Shown piece after piece: positions 35,603-46,448 of a stretch of 64,000 nt of DNA (within the stretch, counting starts at the first letter, position 1; each line of letters begins with the position of its first letter). This stretch comes from Deltaproteobacteria bacterium. GTDB lineage: Bacteria > Desulfobacterota > Desulfuromonadia > Geobacterales > Pseudopelobacteraceae. Both the position numbers and the translations under genes were made by a program. Below the pieces are notes generated by a model. It made no database searches, was not told where the DNA came from, and saw only the letters and a list, made by a program, of their open reading frames with translations. The DNA lies in contig JAJXWO010000002.1 in assembly GCA_021781535.1 (NCBI GenBank), forward strand, positions 62,001 to 126,000, given 5' to 3'.

Positions 35603-36276
35603 TTGACACCATACTCGTCGTTGAAGACGAACCCAAGCTGGCGCGACTCCTGAGCAATTACTTGCGTCAGGCGGGATATGATTTACACTGTGTGGAGAAC
35701 GGCCTTGACGTCCTGCCGATGGTTCGTGAGAGAATGCCGTCCTTGATTCTTCTCGACTTGATGCTGCCGGGGAAAAACGGCATGGATATCTGCAAGGAGA
35801 TCCGTTCGTTTTCAACCGTGCCAATCATCATGGTTACCGCCCGCATTGAGGAAATTGACCGGCTTCTTGGTCTTGAACTTGGAGCGGATGATTTCATCTG
35901 CAAACCATTCAGCCCGAGGGAGGTCGTTGCCCGCGTCAGGGCCGTGTTACGGAGAAGCAGTAATCAACATCTGTCTGGCGTGGTTCCCCTGCTTCTTTTG
36001 GATGAAGAACGTTTTCAGGCAACGCTCCATGGCCGTGACCTTGAGCTCACCGTTATCGAATTCCAACTGCTGAGCTTTCTTTCCGCCAATCCTGGACGCA
36101 TATACAATCGCAACCAGCTCATGGATCGCATTTACCCTGACCAACGTGTTGTCAGCGATCGCACAATCGATAGCCATATCAAGAACCTGCGCAAGAAAAT
36201 TTACGGAGCATCGCCGGAAACCGAACTTATTCAATCCGTCTATGGTGTCGGATATAAATTTGATGCCACCCAGTAA
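35599..36276 (+). CDS. baeR: OmpR-family response regulator, BaeR-like
   Basis: 225 residues. Receiver domain with the phosphate acceptor Asp53 in LILLDLMLPGKNG, Thr80 (MVTAR) and Lys102 (CKPF). The C-terminal winged helix has ELTVIEFQLLSFLSANPGRI and VVSDRTIDSHIKNLRKKI. It overlaps the kinase gene by four bases. The likely targets are the efflux genes that follow after 33 bases and the divergent Spy-like gene. Confidence 0.93.
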   Translation: MIDTILVVEDEPKLARLLSNYLRQAGYDLHCVENGLDVLPMVRERMPSLILLDLMLPGKNGMDICKEIRSFSTVPIIMVTARIEEIDRLLGLELGADDFICKPFSPREVVARVRAVLRRSSNQHLSGVVPLLLLDEERFQATLHGRDLELTVIEFQLLSFLSANPGRIYNRNQLMDRIYPDQRVVSDRTIDSHIKNLRKKIYGASPETELIQSVYGVGYKFDATQ

Positions 36277-36309
36277 AAAATTATCGAGAGCGCACCGAGG
36301 ATAGCACGC

Positions 36310-37581
36310 ATGCAAGAGACTGTTACCGAAACTATTACATCAAACCACCATCCGGTAAAGCGGCCGTTTTTCTCTCGCGGGTGGTTCTGGGCCATTCTGA
36401 TCTGTCTCGTTGCGGTTGGTGGTTTTGCCTTCTGGAAAACCGGGCATTCCGTGCCGGCATCCGCATCTGGCAGGTCCGGCAAAAAAAGGCCGGCTCTCCC
36501 CACGCCGGTATTTGTTGCACACGTCCGAAAGGGCGATATAAATCTTTATCTGACCGGACTCGGGTCTGTAACGCCTCTGAACAATGTAACGGTACGGAGC
36601 CGAGTTGACGGTCAACTCATGGCGGTTCATTTTCGTGAGGGACAAAATGTTGCCAAGGGGAGTCTGCTGGCGGTCATCGACCCGCGGCCGTTTCAGGTCC
36701 AATTGACACAGGCTGAGGGGCAGATGGCCCGTGACCGGGAGCAGTTGAACAATGCCCGCCTGGATTTGGAACGCTACCGCACCCTCTGGAAACAGGATTC
36801 GATTCCCCGGCAGCAGTTGGATACCCAGGAAGCCCTGGTCCGGCAGAATGAAGGCGCCGTCAAGATTGACCAAGGACAGATTGACGGCGCTAAACTGCAG
36901 CTCACCTACAGTCGCATTACGGCTCCCATTAGTGGCCGTGCCGGCTTGCGCCTTGTGGACCCGGGGAATATGGTGCATGCAACTGATGCGGGGGGGCTGC
37001 TGACAATCACCCAGGTACAACCGGTTGCAGTAGTGTTCCCGCTTCCCGAAGACAGTCTGCCCCAGGTTCTGCACAGGATGAAAGGAGGCCGGCTTGCCGT
37101 CGACGCCTTTGACCGCGAGATGAAACAGAATCTTGCTGCCGGAACACTGGTCACCGTCGATAACCAGATCGACCCCTCCACCGGCACGGTGAAGCTAAAG
37201 GCGGTCTTTGTCAACCGGAACAACGAACTCTTTCCCAACCAGTTCGTCAATGCCAGGCTCCTTCTGGATGTGAAAAAAGACGTCCTTATTGTACCATCCG
37301 CTGCCATCCAGAGGTCTCCACAGGGTGCCTTTGTCTTCGTGGTGAAACCGGATCGAACGGTGGCCATGCGGCCGGTCAAAACCGGTATTACCCAGGGGGC
37401 GGAAACGTCCATAGTTGAAGGGCTCGAGTCCGGAGAACAGGTCGTTGTGGATGGAGCGGAACGCCTCAGGGATGGCAGCAAGGTGGAGGCAAAGGAACGG
37501 GAACAGACCGGCAAGGCGGGAGGCAAAGGAGCGAGCCCGGACGGTAAACCGGGCAAACAGCCGCACGGGCGCCCTCAATGA
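36310..37581 (+). CDS. mdtA: RND efflux periplasmic adaptor, MdtA-like
   Basis: 423 residues. One N-terminal TM anchor ([20 protein letters not shown]), then a split lipoyl/barrel-sandwich part ([40 protein letters not shown]), an alpha-hairpin ([20 protein letters not shown]) and the beta-barrel and membrane-proximal parts ([20 protein letters not shown]). The basic, Gly/Pro/Lys-rich C-tail ([19 protein letters not shown]) is unusual in length. It links the inner-membrane pump to an outer channel. GCACCGAGGATAGCACGC precedes the start; the next gene overlaps it (ATGA). Confidence 0.93.
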   Translation: MQETVTETITSNHHPVKRPFFSRGWFWAILICLVAVGGFAFWKTGHSVPASASGRSGKKRPALPTPVFVAHVRKGDINLYLTGLGSVTPLNNVTVRSRVDGQLMAVHFREGQNVAKGSLLAVIDPRPFQVQLTQAEGQMARDREQLNNARLDLERYRTLWKQDSIPRQQLDTQEALVRQNEGAVKIDQGQIDGAKLQLTYSRITAPISGRAGLRLVDPGNMVHATDAGGLLTITQVQPVAVVFPLPEDSLPQVLHRMKGGRLAVDAFDREMKQNLAAGTLVTVDNQIDPSTGTVKLKAVFVNRNNELFPNQFVNARLLLDVKKDVLIVPSAAIQRSPQGAFVFVVKPDRTVAMRPVKTGITQGAETSIVEGLESGEQVVVDGAERLRDGSKVEAKEREQTGKAGGKGASPDGKPGKQPHGRPQ

Positions 37582-40500
37582 ATTTCTCGCGTATCTTTAT
37601 TCTGCGGCCGGTTGCCACCACGTTACTGATGATCGCCATCATCTTGGCCGGTGCCGTAGCCTATAAGCAGTTGGCGGTTTCCGCCCTGCCGCAGGTTGAT
37701 TATCCGACCATTCAGGTGCGCACCTTTTATCCCGGCGCCAGTTCCGACGTCATGGCCTCTTCAGTAACGGCACCATTGGAACGCCAGTTCGGACAGATGC
37801 CGGGTTTGACCCAGATGACCTCTGCCAGCTCGCACGGCAGTTCGGTGATTACGCTGCAATTTGCTCTCGAACTGCCGCTTGATGTTGCGGAACAGCAGGT
37901 TCAGGCTGCCATCAATGCCGGCTTCAATTTCCTCCCCAAAGATCTGCCCAATCCGCCGGTCTACAGCAAGGTCAACCCCGCCGATACACCGATTCTGACC
38001 CTGGCCCTCTCCTCGGATTCGCTTCCTCTGCCGAAAGTCGAAGACTTGGCCGATACCCGGTTTGCCCAGAAGATATCGCAGCTCCCTGGTGTCGGTTTGG
38101 TCAGCATCAGTGGTGGACAGCGCCCGGCGGTGCGGATTCATGCCAATCCGACCGCCCTGGCGTCCTACGGACTAACCCTTGAAGACCTGCGCGCCGCACT
38201 TGTCGCAGCCAACGTGAATCAGGCCAAGGGGAGTTTTGACGGGCCCAGACAGTCATATATTATCGGCGCCAATGACCAGCTCTTTACCAGCGAGCAGTAC
38301 CGCTCCCTGGTAATCGCCTACAAAAACGGCGCTCCGGTCCTGCTCAAGGATATTGCGGACGCCATTGACGATACGGAAAATGTGAACCAGGCTGCCTGGA
38401 TGAATTCTACTCCGGCGGTTATTGTTAACATCCAGCGCCAGCCGGGAGCCAACGTTATTGAGGTGGTGAACCGGGTAAAGAAACTTCTCCCCCAGTTACA
38501 GGCAGCACTCCCCGCGTCGGTGATGGTGACCCCCCTGACCGACCGGACGGTCACCATCAGGGAATCGGTGAAGGATGTTCAGTTCGAACTGCTTTTGTCT
38601 GTGGCCCTGGTCGTGCTGGTCATTTTCCTGTTTCTGCGCAACCTGCCGGCTACCGCCATTCCCAGCGTAGCGGTGCCGTTATCGCTCGTGGGCACTTTCG
38701 GTGTCATGTATCTGCTTGATTACAGCCTGAACAATCTTACGTTGATGGCCCTGACCATCTCCACCGGATTTGTGGTGGACGATGCCATTGTCATGATCGA
38801 AAATATTTCCCGCTATGTGGAGGAGGGGGAAACACCGCTGGAGGCGGCCCTCAAAGGAGCCAAGCAGATCGGCTTCACCATACTGTCGCTGACGGTATCG
38901 CTGATCGCGGTACTGATCCCGCTGCTCTTTATGGGGGATGTGGTCGGGCGGCTGTTTCGTGAATTTGCCGTCACTCTTGGAATAACCATCCTTATCTCGG
39001 CGCTCGTCTCGCTTACCCTGACTCCGATGATGTGCGCCCGTATCCTGAAACATGTGCCCGATGAGCGCCAGGGACGCTTTTACCACGCCACGGGACAGTT
39101 CTTCGAGCGTATGATTGCCTCCTACGGTCGTTCGCTTCAGTGGGTGCTGCGGCACCAGACCGCCACCCTGTTCGTGGCGGTGGGAACCTTGTTGCTGACC
39201 GTATTGCTGTATGTGATTATCCCGAAAGGCTTCTTTCCGGTTCAGGATACCGGAGCAATTCAGGGCATTTCGGAGGCATCACAGGCGATCTCGTTTCCGG
39301 CCATGGCCGAGCGGCAACAGGCACTTGCCACGGTGATTCTCGAAGATCCTGCGGTGGAAAGTCTCTCTTCATTTATCGGTGTTGATGGCACCAATACGAC
39401 GCTGAACAGCGGCAGGATACAGATCAACCTGAAACCATTGAGCATGCGGGACGCCACTGCCACTGACGTTATCCGCCGTCTGCAGCCGAAGCTGGCCCAG
39501 GTTGAAGGGATCACCCTCTTCATGCAATCGGTACAGGATCTTACCGTTGATGCCAGGGTGAGCCACACCCAATACCAGTTTACGCTGGAGACTCCCAATT
39601 CTGATGAGCTCACAACATGGGCGCCGCGTGTTGTGGAAGGAATGCAGCAACTGGATGAATTACGGGATGTGAGCAGCGATCAGCAGGATCAGGGATTACG
39701 GGTGATGATGAATATGGATCGCGCAACTGCCGCCAGGTTTGGCGTCACTCCGCAGAATATCGACGATGCCCTCTATGATGCTTTTGGCCAGCGCCAGGTC
39801 TCGACCATCTTTACCGAACTGAACCAGTATCGGGTGATTCTGACGGTCAAGCCTCAGTTCCGGCAGGATCCCGGCGGCCTGCAAGCGCTCTATGTCCGCT
39901 CCACCGGCGGCGGTCAGGTGCCGCTCTCAGCCATCGCTTCAGCAACTGAGACGAAAGGGCCGCTGGTTATCAACCGCCAGGGACAGTTTCCCGCAGTAAC
40001 CACCTCATTCAATCTGGCTCCTGGTGTATCCCTGGGGCCGGCAGTGGACGCAATCGAATCCGCTATCCGGCGGTTGGGGCTTCCTGCCAGTATCAAGGGG
40101 AGTTTCCAGGGAACCGCACAGGCGTTCAAGGCTTCCCTCTCCAATGAACCTATTTTGATTCTGGCTGCCCTGATCACGGTCTATATCGTGCTTGGCGTGC
40201 TCTACGAAAGCTACATCCACCCGCTCACCATTCTCTCCACACTGCCGTCTGCCGGCGTCGGAGCGGTACTCTCCCTGATGTTATTCCGTCAGGATCTCAC
40301 GGTCATTGCCATTATCGGCATTATCCTTCTGATCGGTATCGTCAAGAAGAACGGTATCATGATGGTCGATTTTGCCCTTGATGCGGAACGTGTCGAAGGC
40401 AAGTCTCCTCAGGAGGCCATTTATCAGGCGTGTCTGCTCCGTTTCAGGCCGATCATGATGACCACCATGGCGGCGCTGTTGGGCGCACTTCCTCTGGCCA

Positions 40501-40655
40501 TGGGGACCGGCGTAGGCTCTGAACTCCGCAGGCCTCTTGGTATATCCATCATCGGCGGACTGGTGATCAGCCAGATTCTGACCCTCTATACCACCCCGGT
40601 TATCTACCTGGCGTTTGACCGGATGGCGCGACGACTGCGGCATCGGCGTAACTGA
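37578..40655 (+). CDS. mdtB: RND efflux permease, MdtB-like
   Basis: 1025 residues, the size of RND pumps. The N-terminus ([20 protein letters not shown]) is followed by the porter region ([20 protein letters not shown]) and the TM4 proton-relay pair DD in [15 protein letters not shown]. The C-terminal half repeats the fold ([58 protein letters not shown]). It probably forms a heteromeric pump with the downstream MdtC-like protein, as in E. coli MdtBC, where the two permeases assemble as 2:1 trimers. The ATG overlaps the stop of the adaptor gene. Confidence 0.94.
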   Translation: MNFSRIFILRPVATTLLMIAIILAGAVAYKQLAVSALPQVDYPTIQVRTFYPGASSDVMASSVTAPLERQFGQMPGLTQMTSASSHGSSVITLQFALELPLDVAEQQVQAAINAGFNFLPKDLPNPPVYSKVNPADTPILTLALSSDSLPLPKVEDLADTRFAQKISQLPGVGLVSISGGQRPAVRIHANPTALASYGLTLEDLRAALVAANVNQAKGSFDGPRQSYIIGANDQLFTSEQYRSLVIAYKNGAPVLLKDIADAIDDTENVNQAAWMNSTPAVIVNIQRQPGANVIEVVNRVKKLLPQLQAALPASVMVTPLTDRTVTIRESVKDVQFELLLSVALVVLVIFLFLRNLPATAIPSVAVPLSLVGTFGVMYLLDYSLNNLTLMALTISTGFVVDDAIVMIENISRYVEEGETPLEAALKGAKQIGFTILSLTVSLIAVLIPLLFMGDVVGRLFREFAVTLGITILISALVSLTLTPMMCARILKHVPDERQGRFYHATGQFFERMIASYGRSLQWVLRHQTATLFVAVGTLLLTVLLYVIIPKGFFPVQDTGAIQGISEASQAISFPAMAERQQALATVILEDPAVESLSSFIGVDGTNTTLNSGRIQINLKPLSMRDATATDVIRRLQPKLAQVEGITLFMQSVQDLTVDARVSHTQYQFTLETPNSDELTTWAPRVVEGMQQLDELRDVSSDQQDQGLRVMMNMDRATAARFGVTPQNIDDALYDAFGQRQVSTIFTELNQYRVILTVKPQFRQDPGGLQALYVRSTGGGQVPLSAIASATETKGPLVINRQGQFPAVTTSFNLAPGVSLGPAVDAIESAIRRLGLPASIKGSFQGTAQAFKASLSNEPILILAALITVYIVLGVLYESYIHPLTILSTLPSAGVGAVLSLMLFRQDLTVIAIIGIILLIGIVKKNGIMMVDFALDAERVEGKSPQEAIYQACLLRFRPIMMTTMAALLGALPLAMGTGVGSELRRPLGISIIGGLVISQILTLYTTPVIYLAFDRMARRLRHRRN

Positions 40656-40726
40656 AATGTGGAAGGTATATTATTGCCATGGTGAACGTATAATAATTTT
40701 CAGCTGAAAGTGAGGCAACCCGCGCG

Positions 40727-41080
40727 GTGAGACATGATCCCGATAGTAACCATACGGATTCAAAACTGTTTTTTGAAGAGGATATAAGCGTTCACATTTT
40801 CACTGTCTCGGCGGCGATGGTCGGCGTCTGTATGACGGTCATCGGATTAATTCGAGTGATGATCACGATCAAGAAGGTTGACGCTCTGGCTGATGATCTC
40901 CTTGGAATAGATGCAGTGCTGTTTCTCGCGTCGTGTCTCCTGTCATATTGGGCGATGCGAACGCGAAAGTATTGCCGGATGCATCGAATCGAGCGTGCTG
41001 CCGATGGTGTGTTTATTCTGGCTTTAATACTGATGGTTGCGATCTGTCTGTTCGTTGTCTATGCAATTGATATCTTATGA
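40727..41080 (+). CDS. Small inner-membrane protein between two RND genes
   Basis: 117 residues starting with GTG. It has three hydrophobic stretches: IFTVSAAMVGVCMTVIGLI, LLGIDAVLFLASCLLSYWAM and VFILALILMVAICLFVVYAI. No family is recognised. It is placed between the MdtB-like and MdtC-like genes in the same direction; E. coli mdtBC has no such gene between. It might be an accessory subunit of the pump, or an unrelated passenger. The ribosome site is weak (GAGG at a long distance), so the exact start is uncertain. Confidence 0.65.
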   Translation: MRHDPDSNHTDSKLFFEEDISVHIFTVSAAMVGVCMTVIGLIRVMITIKKVDALADDLLGIDAVLFLASCLLSYWAMRTRKYCRMHRIERAADGVFILALILMVAICLFVVYAIDIL

Positions 41081-41187
41081 TGCGCACTATTGCGCAAGCA
41101 CGTCGTAATGGATCTGCAATGGTTAACTCTCCGCTTACATGGCGACCCCGTGCTGAAGGCAGGCATGAAAGTGATTAAGAAACCGCA

Positions 41188-44100
41188 ATGAACGTTTCTG
41201 CCACCTTCATACGCCGTCCGGTGGCCACCACGTTACTGACTCTGGGACTCGTGCTGGCCGGTGTATTTGCATTCCGGCTCCTGCCGGTATCGCCGCTTCC
41301 CCAGGTTGACTTCCCGACCATCTCGGTTTCCGCCTCACTGCCCGGCGCCGACCCTCAGACCATGTCCACCTCGGTAGCCGCGCCCCTGGAGCGACAGTTC
41401 GGCCGGATAGCCGGTGTGGCCGAGATGACATCTGTCAGCAATCGCGGCAATACCAGCATTACCATTCAATTTGATATGGACCGGGATATCAACGGCGCGG
41501 CGCGGGATGTTCAGGCGGCCATCAATGCTGCCCGGAGTTACCTGCCGGCAAATCTCCCGAGCAATCCGTCCTATCGCAAGGTCAACCCGGCGGATGCGCC
41601 GATCATGATTCTGTCGCTTACCTCGGACAGTGTCAGCAAGCCCAGGATGTACGATGCCGCCTCGTCGATTCTTGCGCAAAAGTTGTCACAGGTAAAAGGT
41701 GTCGGCCAGGTATTCGTCGGCGGTGGGGCACTGCCGGCGGTCCGGGCGGAACTGAATCCACTGGCTCTTAACAAGTATGGCATCAGCTTGGCTCAGGTCC
41801 GCGGCGTCCTGGCAGGCACCAATGTCAATCGCCCCAAGGGGATGCTTTCCAATGACACCACCGCGTGGGAAATCCACGCCAATGACCAACTGAAGAAAGC
41901 GGCCGACTATCGGGACCTGGTGGTCAGCTACCGTTCCGGGGCAGCGGTACGACTGACCGATGTTGCCGACGTGGAAGATTCGGTGGAAGACCTGCGGGTC
42001 AGCGGCTTTGTTAACGGCATGCCGGCGGTAATGGTGATTATTTTCCGGCAACCGGGCGTCAATATCATCGATACCGTTGACAGTATCCGCGCCATGCTGT
42101 CGCAAATGGCGGCCTCTCTGCCGGGAGGCGTCAAGCTCTCCGTCGTGCTTGACCGGACCCCCCCCATTCGTGGTTCCCTCCATGACGTAGAAGTCTCACT
42201 GCTCTTGTCCGGAATGCTGGTGATTCTTGTCGTATTCTTCTTTCTCCGCAATATCCGGGCGACCGTGATACCTGCCGTGGCGGTCGCCTCATCCATCATC
42301 GGAACGTTTGCAGTCATGTACCTGTTCGGATACTCCCTGGATAATCTCTCCCTGATGGCCCTGACTATTGCAACCGGTTTCGTGGTCGATGACGCCATCG
42401 TCGTGCTGGAAAACGTTATCCGTTATCGTGAGATGGGGCAGTCCCCGCTTCAGGCGGCTCTTTCCGGCAGCAGGGAAATTGCCTTCACGGTACTCTCGAT
42501 GAGCGCTTCGCTGGTGGCCGTCTTCCTCCCCATTCTTCTCATGGGGGGCATGGTAGGGCGTCTGTTTAGGGAATTCGCCGTGACCCTGTCCGCTGCGATT
42601 ATCGTCTCTCTGGTCATATCGCTCACGACGACCCCGATGATGTGCGCCACCATCCTCAGGGATGACGGATCGAAGCCCCACGGCAGGTTCTACCGGGTCA
42701 GCGGACGAATATTCGACTGGATGCACGGCCATTACGAAACCTCGCTGCAGTGGGCATTGAGGCATACCCGGGTCATGCTAGGACTGACAGTGGCAACAGT
42801 CGTGGCGAGCATCTCCCTGTTTGTCATTGTTCCCAAGGGGTTTTTCCCGGAACAGGATACCGGCAGAATCGCCGGGAGTATCCAGGCTGCCCAGGACATC
42901 TCGTTTCAGGCGATGCGAGCCAAGTTGATCCAGGTTGTGGACATTGTCAAGAAGGACCCGGATGTCGAATATGTGATCGGTTTTACCGGAGGCGGAGGGG
43001 GCTCGACAGTCAACTCGGGGCGCATGTTCATCACGCTCAAGCCGTTCGAAAAGCGGACCGTAACGGCTATGCAGGTTATCGCCCGGTTGCGCAAGAAGCT
43101 GGCCCATATCCCGGGCGCCCCCACCTTTTTACAACCGGTCCAGGATCTGAGGGTCGGTGGTCGGATAAGCAATGCCCTCTACCAGTACACGCTGCAGGGC
43201 GAAAATGTCACCGAACTGAATGCCTGGGGACAGAAAATACTGCAAAAGATGCGCAGCATGCCTGTCCTGGCAGATGTGAACAGTGACCAGCAAAATAGCG
43301 GACTGGAGGCGGACCTGGTTATTGACCGGCCTACGGCCTCACGACTGGGCATAACGCCTCAACAGATTGATGAAGCGCTCTATGACGCCTTTGGCCAGCG
43401 CCAGGTGTCCGTCATCTATACGCCGCTTAACCAGTACCATGTGGTTATGGAGGCGGCTCCCGCTTTCTGGCAGCAGCCGGACACGCTGAAGGAGATCTAT
43501 GTGCTCTCCTCAAAAGGTATCATGGTTCCGCTTTCAGCCTTTACCTCGTACAAAACGAGCGCCGGTTCCCTGGCGGTTAACCACCAGAGCCAGTTTCCCG
43601 CAATAACCACGTCCTTTAATCTTGCTCAGGGAGTCTCGCTGGGGGCGGCTGTCGCTGCTATAGAAAAAGCCACCCGCGAGCTTGGTTTGCCGTCGAGTAT
43701 CAGAGGGAAATTTGCCGGCACTGCCCAGGCTTTCCAGGATTCTCTCAAAACGCAGCCGCTCCTGATTCTGGCTGCGCTGGTGGCGGTGTACATCGTGCTG
43801 GGCATACTCTATGAGAGCTACATCCATCCCCTGACCATACTTTCGACGCTCCCATCAGCCGGCGTGGGAGCTGTGGCCGCCTTGATGGTATTTGGCTCCG
43901 ACCTGAACCTGATCGCCATTATCGGCGTGATTCTGCTGATCGGCATCGTCAAGAAAAACGGCATTCTGATGGTGGACTTTGCTCTTGCGGTTCAGCGAAG
44001 GGAGGGGAAACTGCCGAGAGAGGCAATATACGAGGCATGTCTGCTCCGCTTCCGCCCCATCATGATGACCACTATGGCGGCCCTCTTTGGCGCTCTGCCC

Positions 44101-44307
44101 CTGGCTCTTGGCACCGGAGTTGGTTCTGAACTCAGGCGGCCACTCGGGATTTCCATTGTGGGCGGGCTGATATTCAGCCAGATGTTGACTCTCTATACCA
44201 CCCCGGTGGTGTACCTGTACCTCGACCGTTTCCGGGCGTGGCGCGAAAAGAAACGGCACGGGCATCAGATTGCGAAAGGTCCACGATTGAAACGGGAGGA
44301 CTTGTGA
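41188..44307 (+). CDS. mdtC: RND efflux permease, MdtC-like
   Basis: 1039 residues, clearly related to the upstream permease ([80 protein letters not shown]). Both relay aspartates (DD) are present, so it could transport protons on its own. Its stop overlaps the GTG of the outer-membrane channel gene. Having both permeases is the mark of the MdtABC system; drugs or bile-type amphiphiles are typical substrates in other species, unknown here. Confidence 0.94.
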   Translation: MNVSATFIRRPVATTLLTLGLVLAGVFAFRLLPVSPLPQVDFPTISVSASLPGADPQTMSTSVAAPLERQFGRIAGVAEMTSVSNRGNTSITIQFDMDRDINGAARDVQAAINAARSYLPANLPSNPSYRKVNPADAPIMILSLTSDSVSKPRMYDAASSILAQKLSQVKGVGQVFVGGGALPAVRAELNPLALNKYGISLAQVRGVLAGTNVNRPKGMLSNDTTAWEIHANDQLKKAADYRDLVVSYRSGAAVRLTDVADVEDSVEDLRVSGFVNGMPAVMVIIFRQPGVNIIDTVDSIRAMLSQMAASLPGGVKLSVVLDRTPPIRGSLHDVEVSLLLSGMLVILVVFFFLRNIRATVIPAVAVASSIIGTFAVMYLFGYSLDNLSLMALTIATGFVVDDAIVVLENVIRYREMGQSPLQAALSGSREIAFTVLSMSASLVAVFLPILLMGGMVGRLFREFAVTLSAAIIVSLVISLTTTPMMCATILRDDGSKPHGRFYRVSGRIFDWMHGHYETSLQWALRHTRVMLGLTVATVVASISLFVIVPKGFFPEQDTGRIAGSIQAAQDISFQAMRAKLIQVVDIVKKDPDVEYVIGFTGGGGGSTVNSGRMFITLKPFEKRTVTAMQVIARLRKKLAHIPGAPTFLQPVQDLRVGGRISNALYQYTLQGENVTELNAWGQKILQKMRSMPVLADVNSDQQNSGLEADLVIDRPTASRLGITPQQIDEALYDAFGQRQVSVIYTPLNQYHVVMEAAPAFWQQPDTLKEIYVLSSKGIMVPLSAFTSYKTSAGSLAVNHQSQFPAITTSFNLAQGVSLGAAVAAIEKATRELGLPSSIRGKFAGTAQAFQDSLKTQPLLILAALVAVYIVLGILYESYIHPLTILSTLPSAGVGAVAALMVFGSDLNLIAIIGVILLIGIVKKNGILMVDFALAVQRREGKLPREAIYEACLLRFRPIMMTTMAALFGALPLALGTGVGSELRRPLGISIVGGLIFSQMLTLYTTPVVYLYLDRFRAWREKKRHGHQIAKGPRLKREDL

Positions 44308-45725
44308 AAATAATCGCTGTAACTATCCGGATTATCTTGTTTTTCTGCTTGTTGTTGCCAGTCGCCTGCACGGTTGGCCCGGACTATGTCAAGCCGACCG
44401 CGGTTGAGACAATGCCGACAGCATACAAGGAGCTTGAAGGGTGGAAGGTGGCGCAGCCCCGGGACGGCACAATGAGCGAACGGTGGTGGGAGTTGTACAA
44501 TGACCCCGAGTTGAATACCCTTGAGGGGCGGGTTGCGATTTCAAACCTCAACATCGCTTCATCCGAGGCCCAATATCGGCAGGCGCGCGCGGTGGTACAT
44601 GCTGCAAAGGCCGGCTATTATCCATCACTCTCGATCGGCGCTTCGGCAACACGATCAAAAAGTTCCGGAAACCTTGGTGTCGTAAGCGGTGCCGGACGTA
44701 CTGTTTCCAATTTTCAACTTCCGCTGGATGCCGCATGGGAACTCGATATTTGGGGCAGGATACGCCGTGGAGTCGAAGCAAGCGAGGCCGGCGCCCAGGC
44801 AAGCGCTGCAGATCTTGCTGCGGCGACCCTGAGTGCCCAGGCGGAATTAGCGAGCGACTATTTTCAGATGAGAATACTGGACAGCCAGAGACAGCTGCTT
44901 GGCGATACCACAGATGTGTACCGTAAATCCCTTGAAGTGGTGAAATATCGTTATGCTGCAGGGGTAGCGGCAAAATCGGATGTGCTCCAGGCCGAGACGC
45001 AGCTCAAAAGCACCGAAGCACAGATGATCGATCTCGGTGTGCAGCGTGCGCAACTGGAACACGCCATCGCTCTGTTACTCGGCAAGGCACCCGCAGTTTT
45101 TTCTCTGCCGCAGGTGTCACGGACGTTCGTTATTCCATTCATCCCGACGGGATTGCCTTCGGAGCTTCTCGAACGTCGCCCCGATATCGCTTCATCCGAG
45201 AGGAGGATGGCAGCGGCTAATGCTCAGATCGGAATTGCCACGTCCGCTTATTTTCCGACCATCAAGCTGTCTGCTGCGGCCGGTTTTGAAGCATCGAGCC
45301 TTGCCTCGTGGTTTTCCTGGCCGAGCCGCTTCTGGTCGGTTGGCCCTGCCGTTTCTGCCGCCCTGTTCGATGGCGGATTGCGCGCGGCCCAGACGGACCA
45401 GGCGAAAGCAGCTTATGACGCTGCGGTGGCATCATACCGTGAGACGGTGTTGACAGGTTTTCAGGAAGTCGAGGACAATCTGGCGGCGCTCCGCGTTCTG
45501 GAAGAAGAATCACTGATCCAGAAGCAGGCGGTACAGGCGGCACAACAGGTCGTACATATTACCGCGAACCAGTACCAGGCCGGAACCGTGGCCTATCTTA
45601 ACGTGCTTGTCGCCCAATCGGTTGCTCTGGAGAATGAACGAACCGCTCTGGGCCTCGTTGGCCGAAGGCTTGCCGCCAGCGTCTTGCTGGTTAAGGCGTT
45701 AGGTGGAGGATGGTTTGCAAAATGA
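44304..45725 (+). CDS. Outer-membrane efflux channel lipoprotein, NodT-type
   Basis: 473 residues from the GTG at 44304, which follows GGGAGGACTT and overlaps the MdtC-like stop. Lipobox LLLPVAC, then GPDYVKPTAVETMPTAYKEL. Two structural repeats of the outer-membrane factor family follow (LRVLEEESLIQKQAVQAAQQ near the end, AAWELDIWGRIRRGVEASEA in the first half, ERRPDIASSERRMAAANAQI in the middle). It forms the exit duct for the RND pump. The unit adaptor-permease-(small protein)-permease-channel is therefore complete. Confidence 0.93.
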   Translation: MKIIAVTIRIILFFCLLLPVACTVGPDYVKPTAVETMPTAYKELEGWKVAQPRDGTMSERWWELYNDPELNTLEGRVAISNLNIASSEAQYRQARAVVHAAKAGYYPSLSIGASATRSKSSGNLGVVSGAGRTVSNFQLPLDAAWELDIWGRIRRGVEASEAGAQASAADLAAATLSAQAELASDYFQMRILDSQRQLLGDTTDVYRKSLEVVKYRYAAGVAAKSDVLQAETQLKSTEAQMIDLGVQRAQLEHAIALLLGKAPAVFSLPQVSRTFVIPFIPTGLPSELLERRPDIASSERRMAAANAQIGIATSAYFPTIKLSAAAGFEASSLASWFSWPSRFWSVGPAVSAALFDGGLRAAQTDQAKAAYDAAVASYRETVLTGFQEVEDNLAALRVLEEESLIQKQAVQAAQQVVHITANQYQAGTVAYLNVLVAQSVALENERTALGLVGRRLAASVLLVKALGGGWFAK

Positions 45726-45853
45726 CGGTGACCTGGGTGGGGATAATTGTTTGTGGTGTGGGTGATCTGCGATAGCAGTCTCAAGTGATTATGTGGAGGT
45801 TTGGCACAATATAAAGCCACCCAGTACTTTTTATACTGCGTGGCTGATATTTT

Positions 45854-45930
<77 letters not shown>

Positions 45931-46061
45931 ATAGTTAACGCATTACTGTGTTCTGACTGTACTCTGAGTGCGGAACTATACCGTTACCTGTCATTATTGT
46001 CAAGAGTTGTGGCTGTAAGGGGGGACGCAACTACTGGATATAATAATCAGTTTCATAAAGA

Positions 46062-46138
46062 TGGTACGCCCGGACCGATTCGAACGGCCGACACCCAGGT
46101 TCGAAGCCTGGTGCTCTATCCAGCTGAGCTACGGGCGC
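46062..46138 (-). tRNA. tRNA-Arg (anticodon TCG)
   Basis: On the minus strand GCGCCCGTAGCTCAGCTGGA starts the tRNA, the anticodon loop CTTCGAA lies in CAGGCTTCGAACCTG, and TCGGTCCGGGCGTACCA ends it with encoded CCA. Both tRNA-Arg genes lie in tandem, 131 bases apart. Confidence 0.93.
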
Positions 46139-46448
46139 ATACTTTAATCATAATCAGAAAACCATATCATACCTGGTTTGAAAACTAAAATGATTTTCTA
46201 TGACAGACGTTATTTTTACAAATAAGTTGCTGCCTTCACCCGTTCATTTTTGGTATCGCTCGTTAAACAAACTCATATGCTGGGCTGTTTCATTCCATGG
46301 CCACAGATCAATGAGCCGGCGCCATAGAACTATAACTTGCGGCTTGAAGATGAAAAAAATTTACATCAGGAAGGGGTTTATGGTAATAAATATTGGTTTG
46401 CATCGATAAAATTTTTTGAGTGCTGATGCTGGCAGGGAGTCAAGCTGG
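46139..46448. other. Intergenic region before the squalene-hopene cyclase gene
   Basis: About 310 bp, divergent between tRNA-Arg and the cyclase gene; it presumably holds both promoters. I see no gene and no strong motif. Confidence 0.4.
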
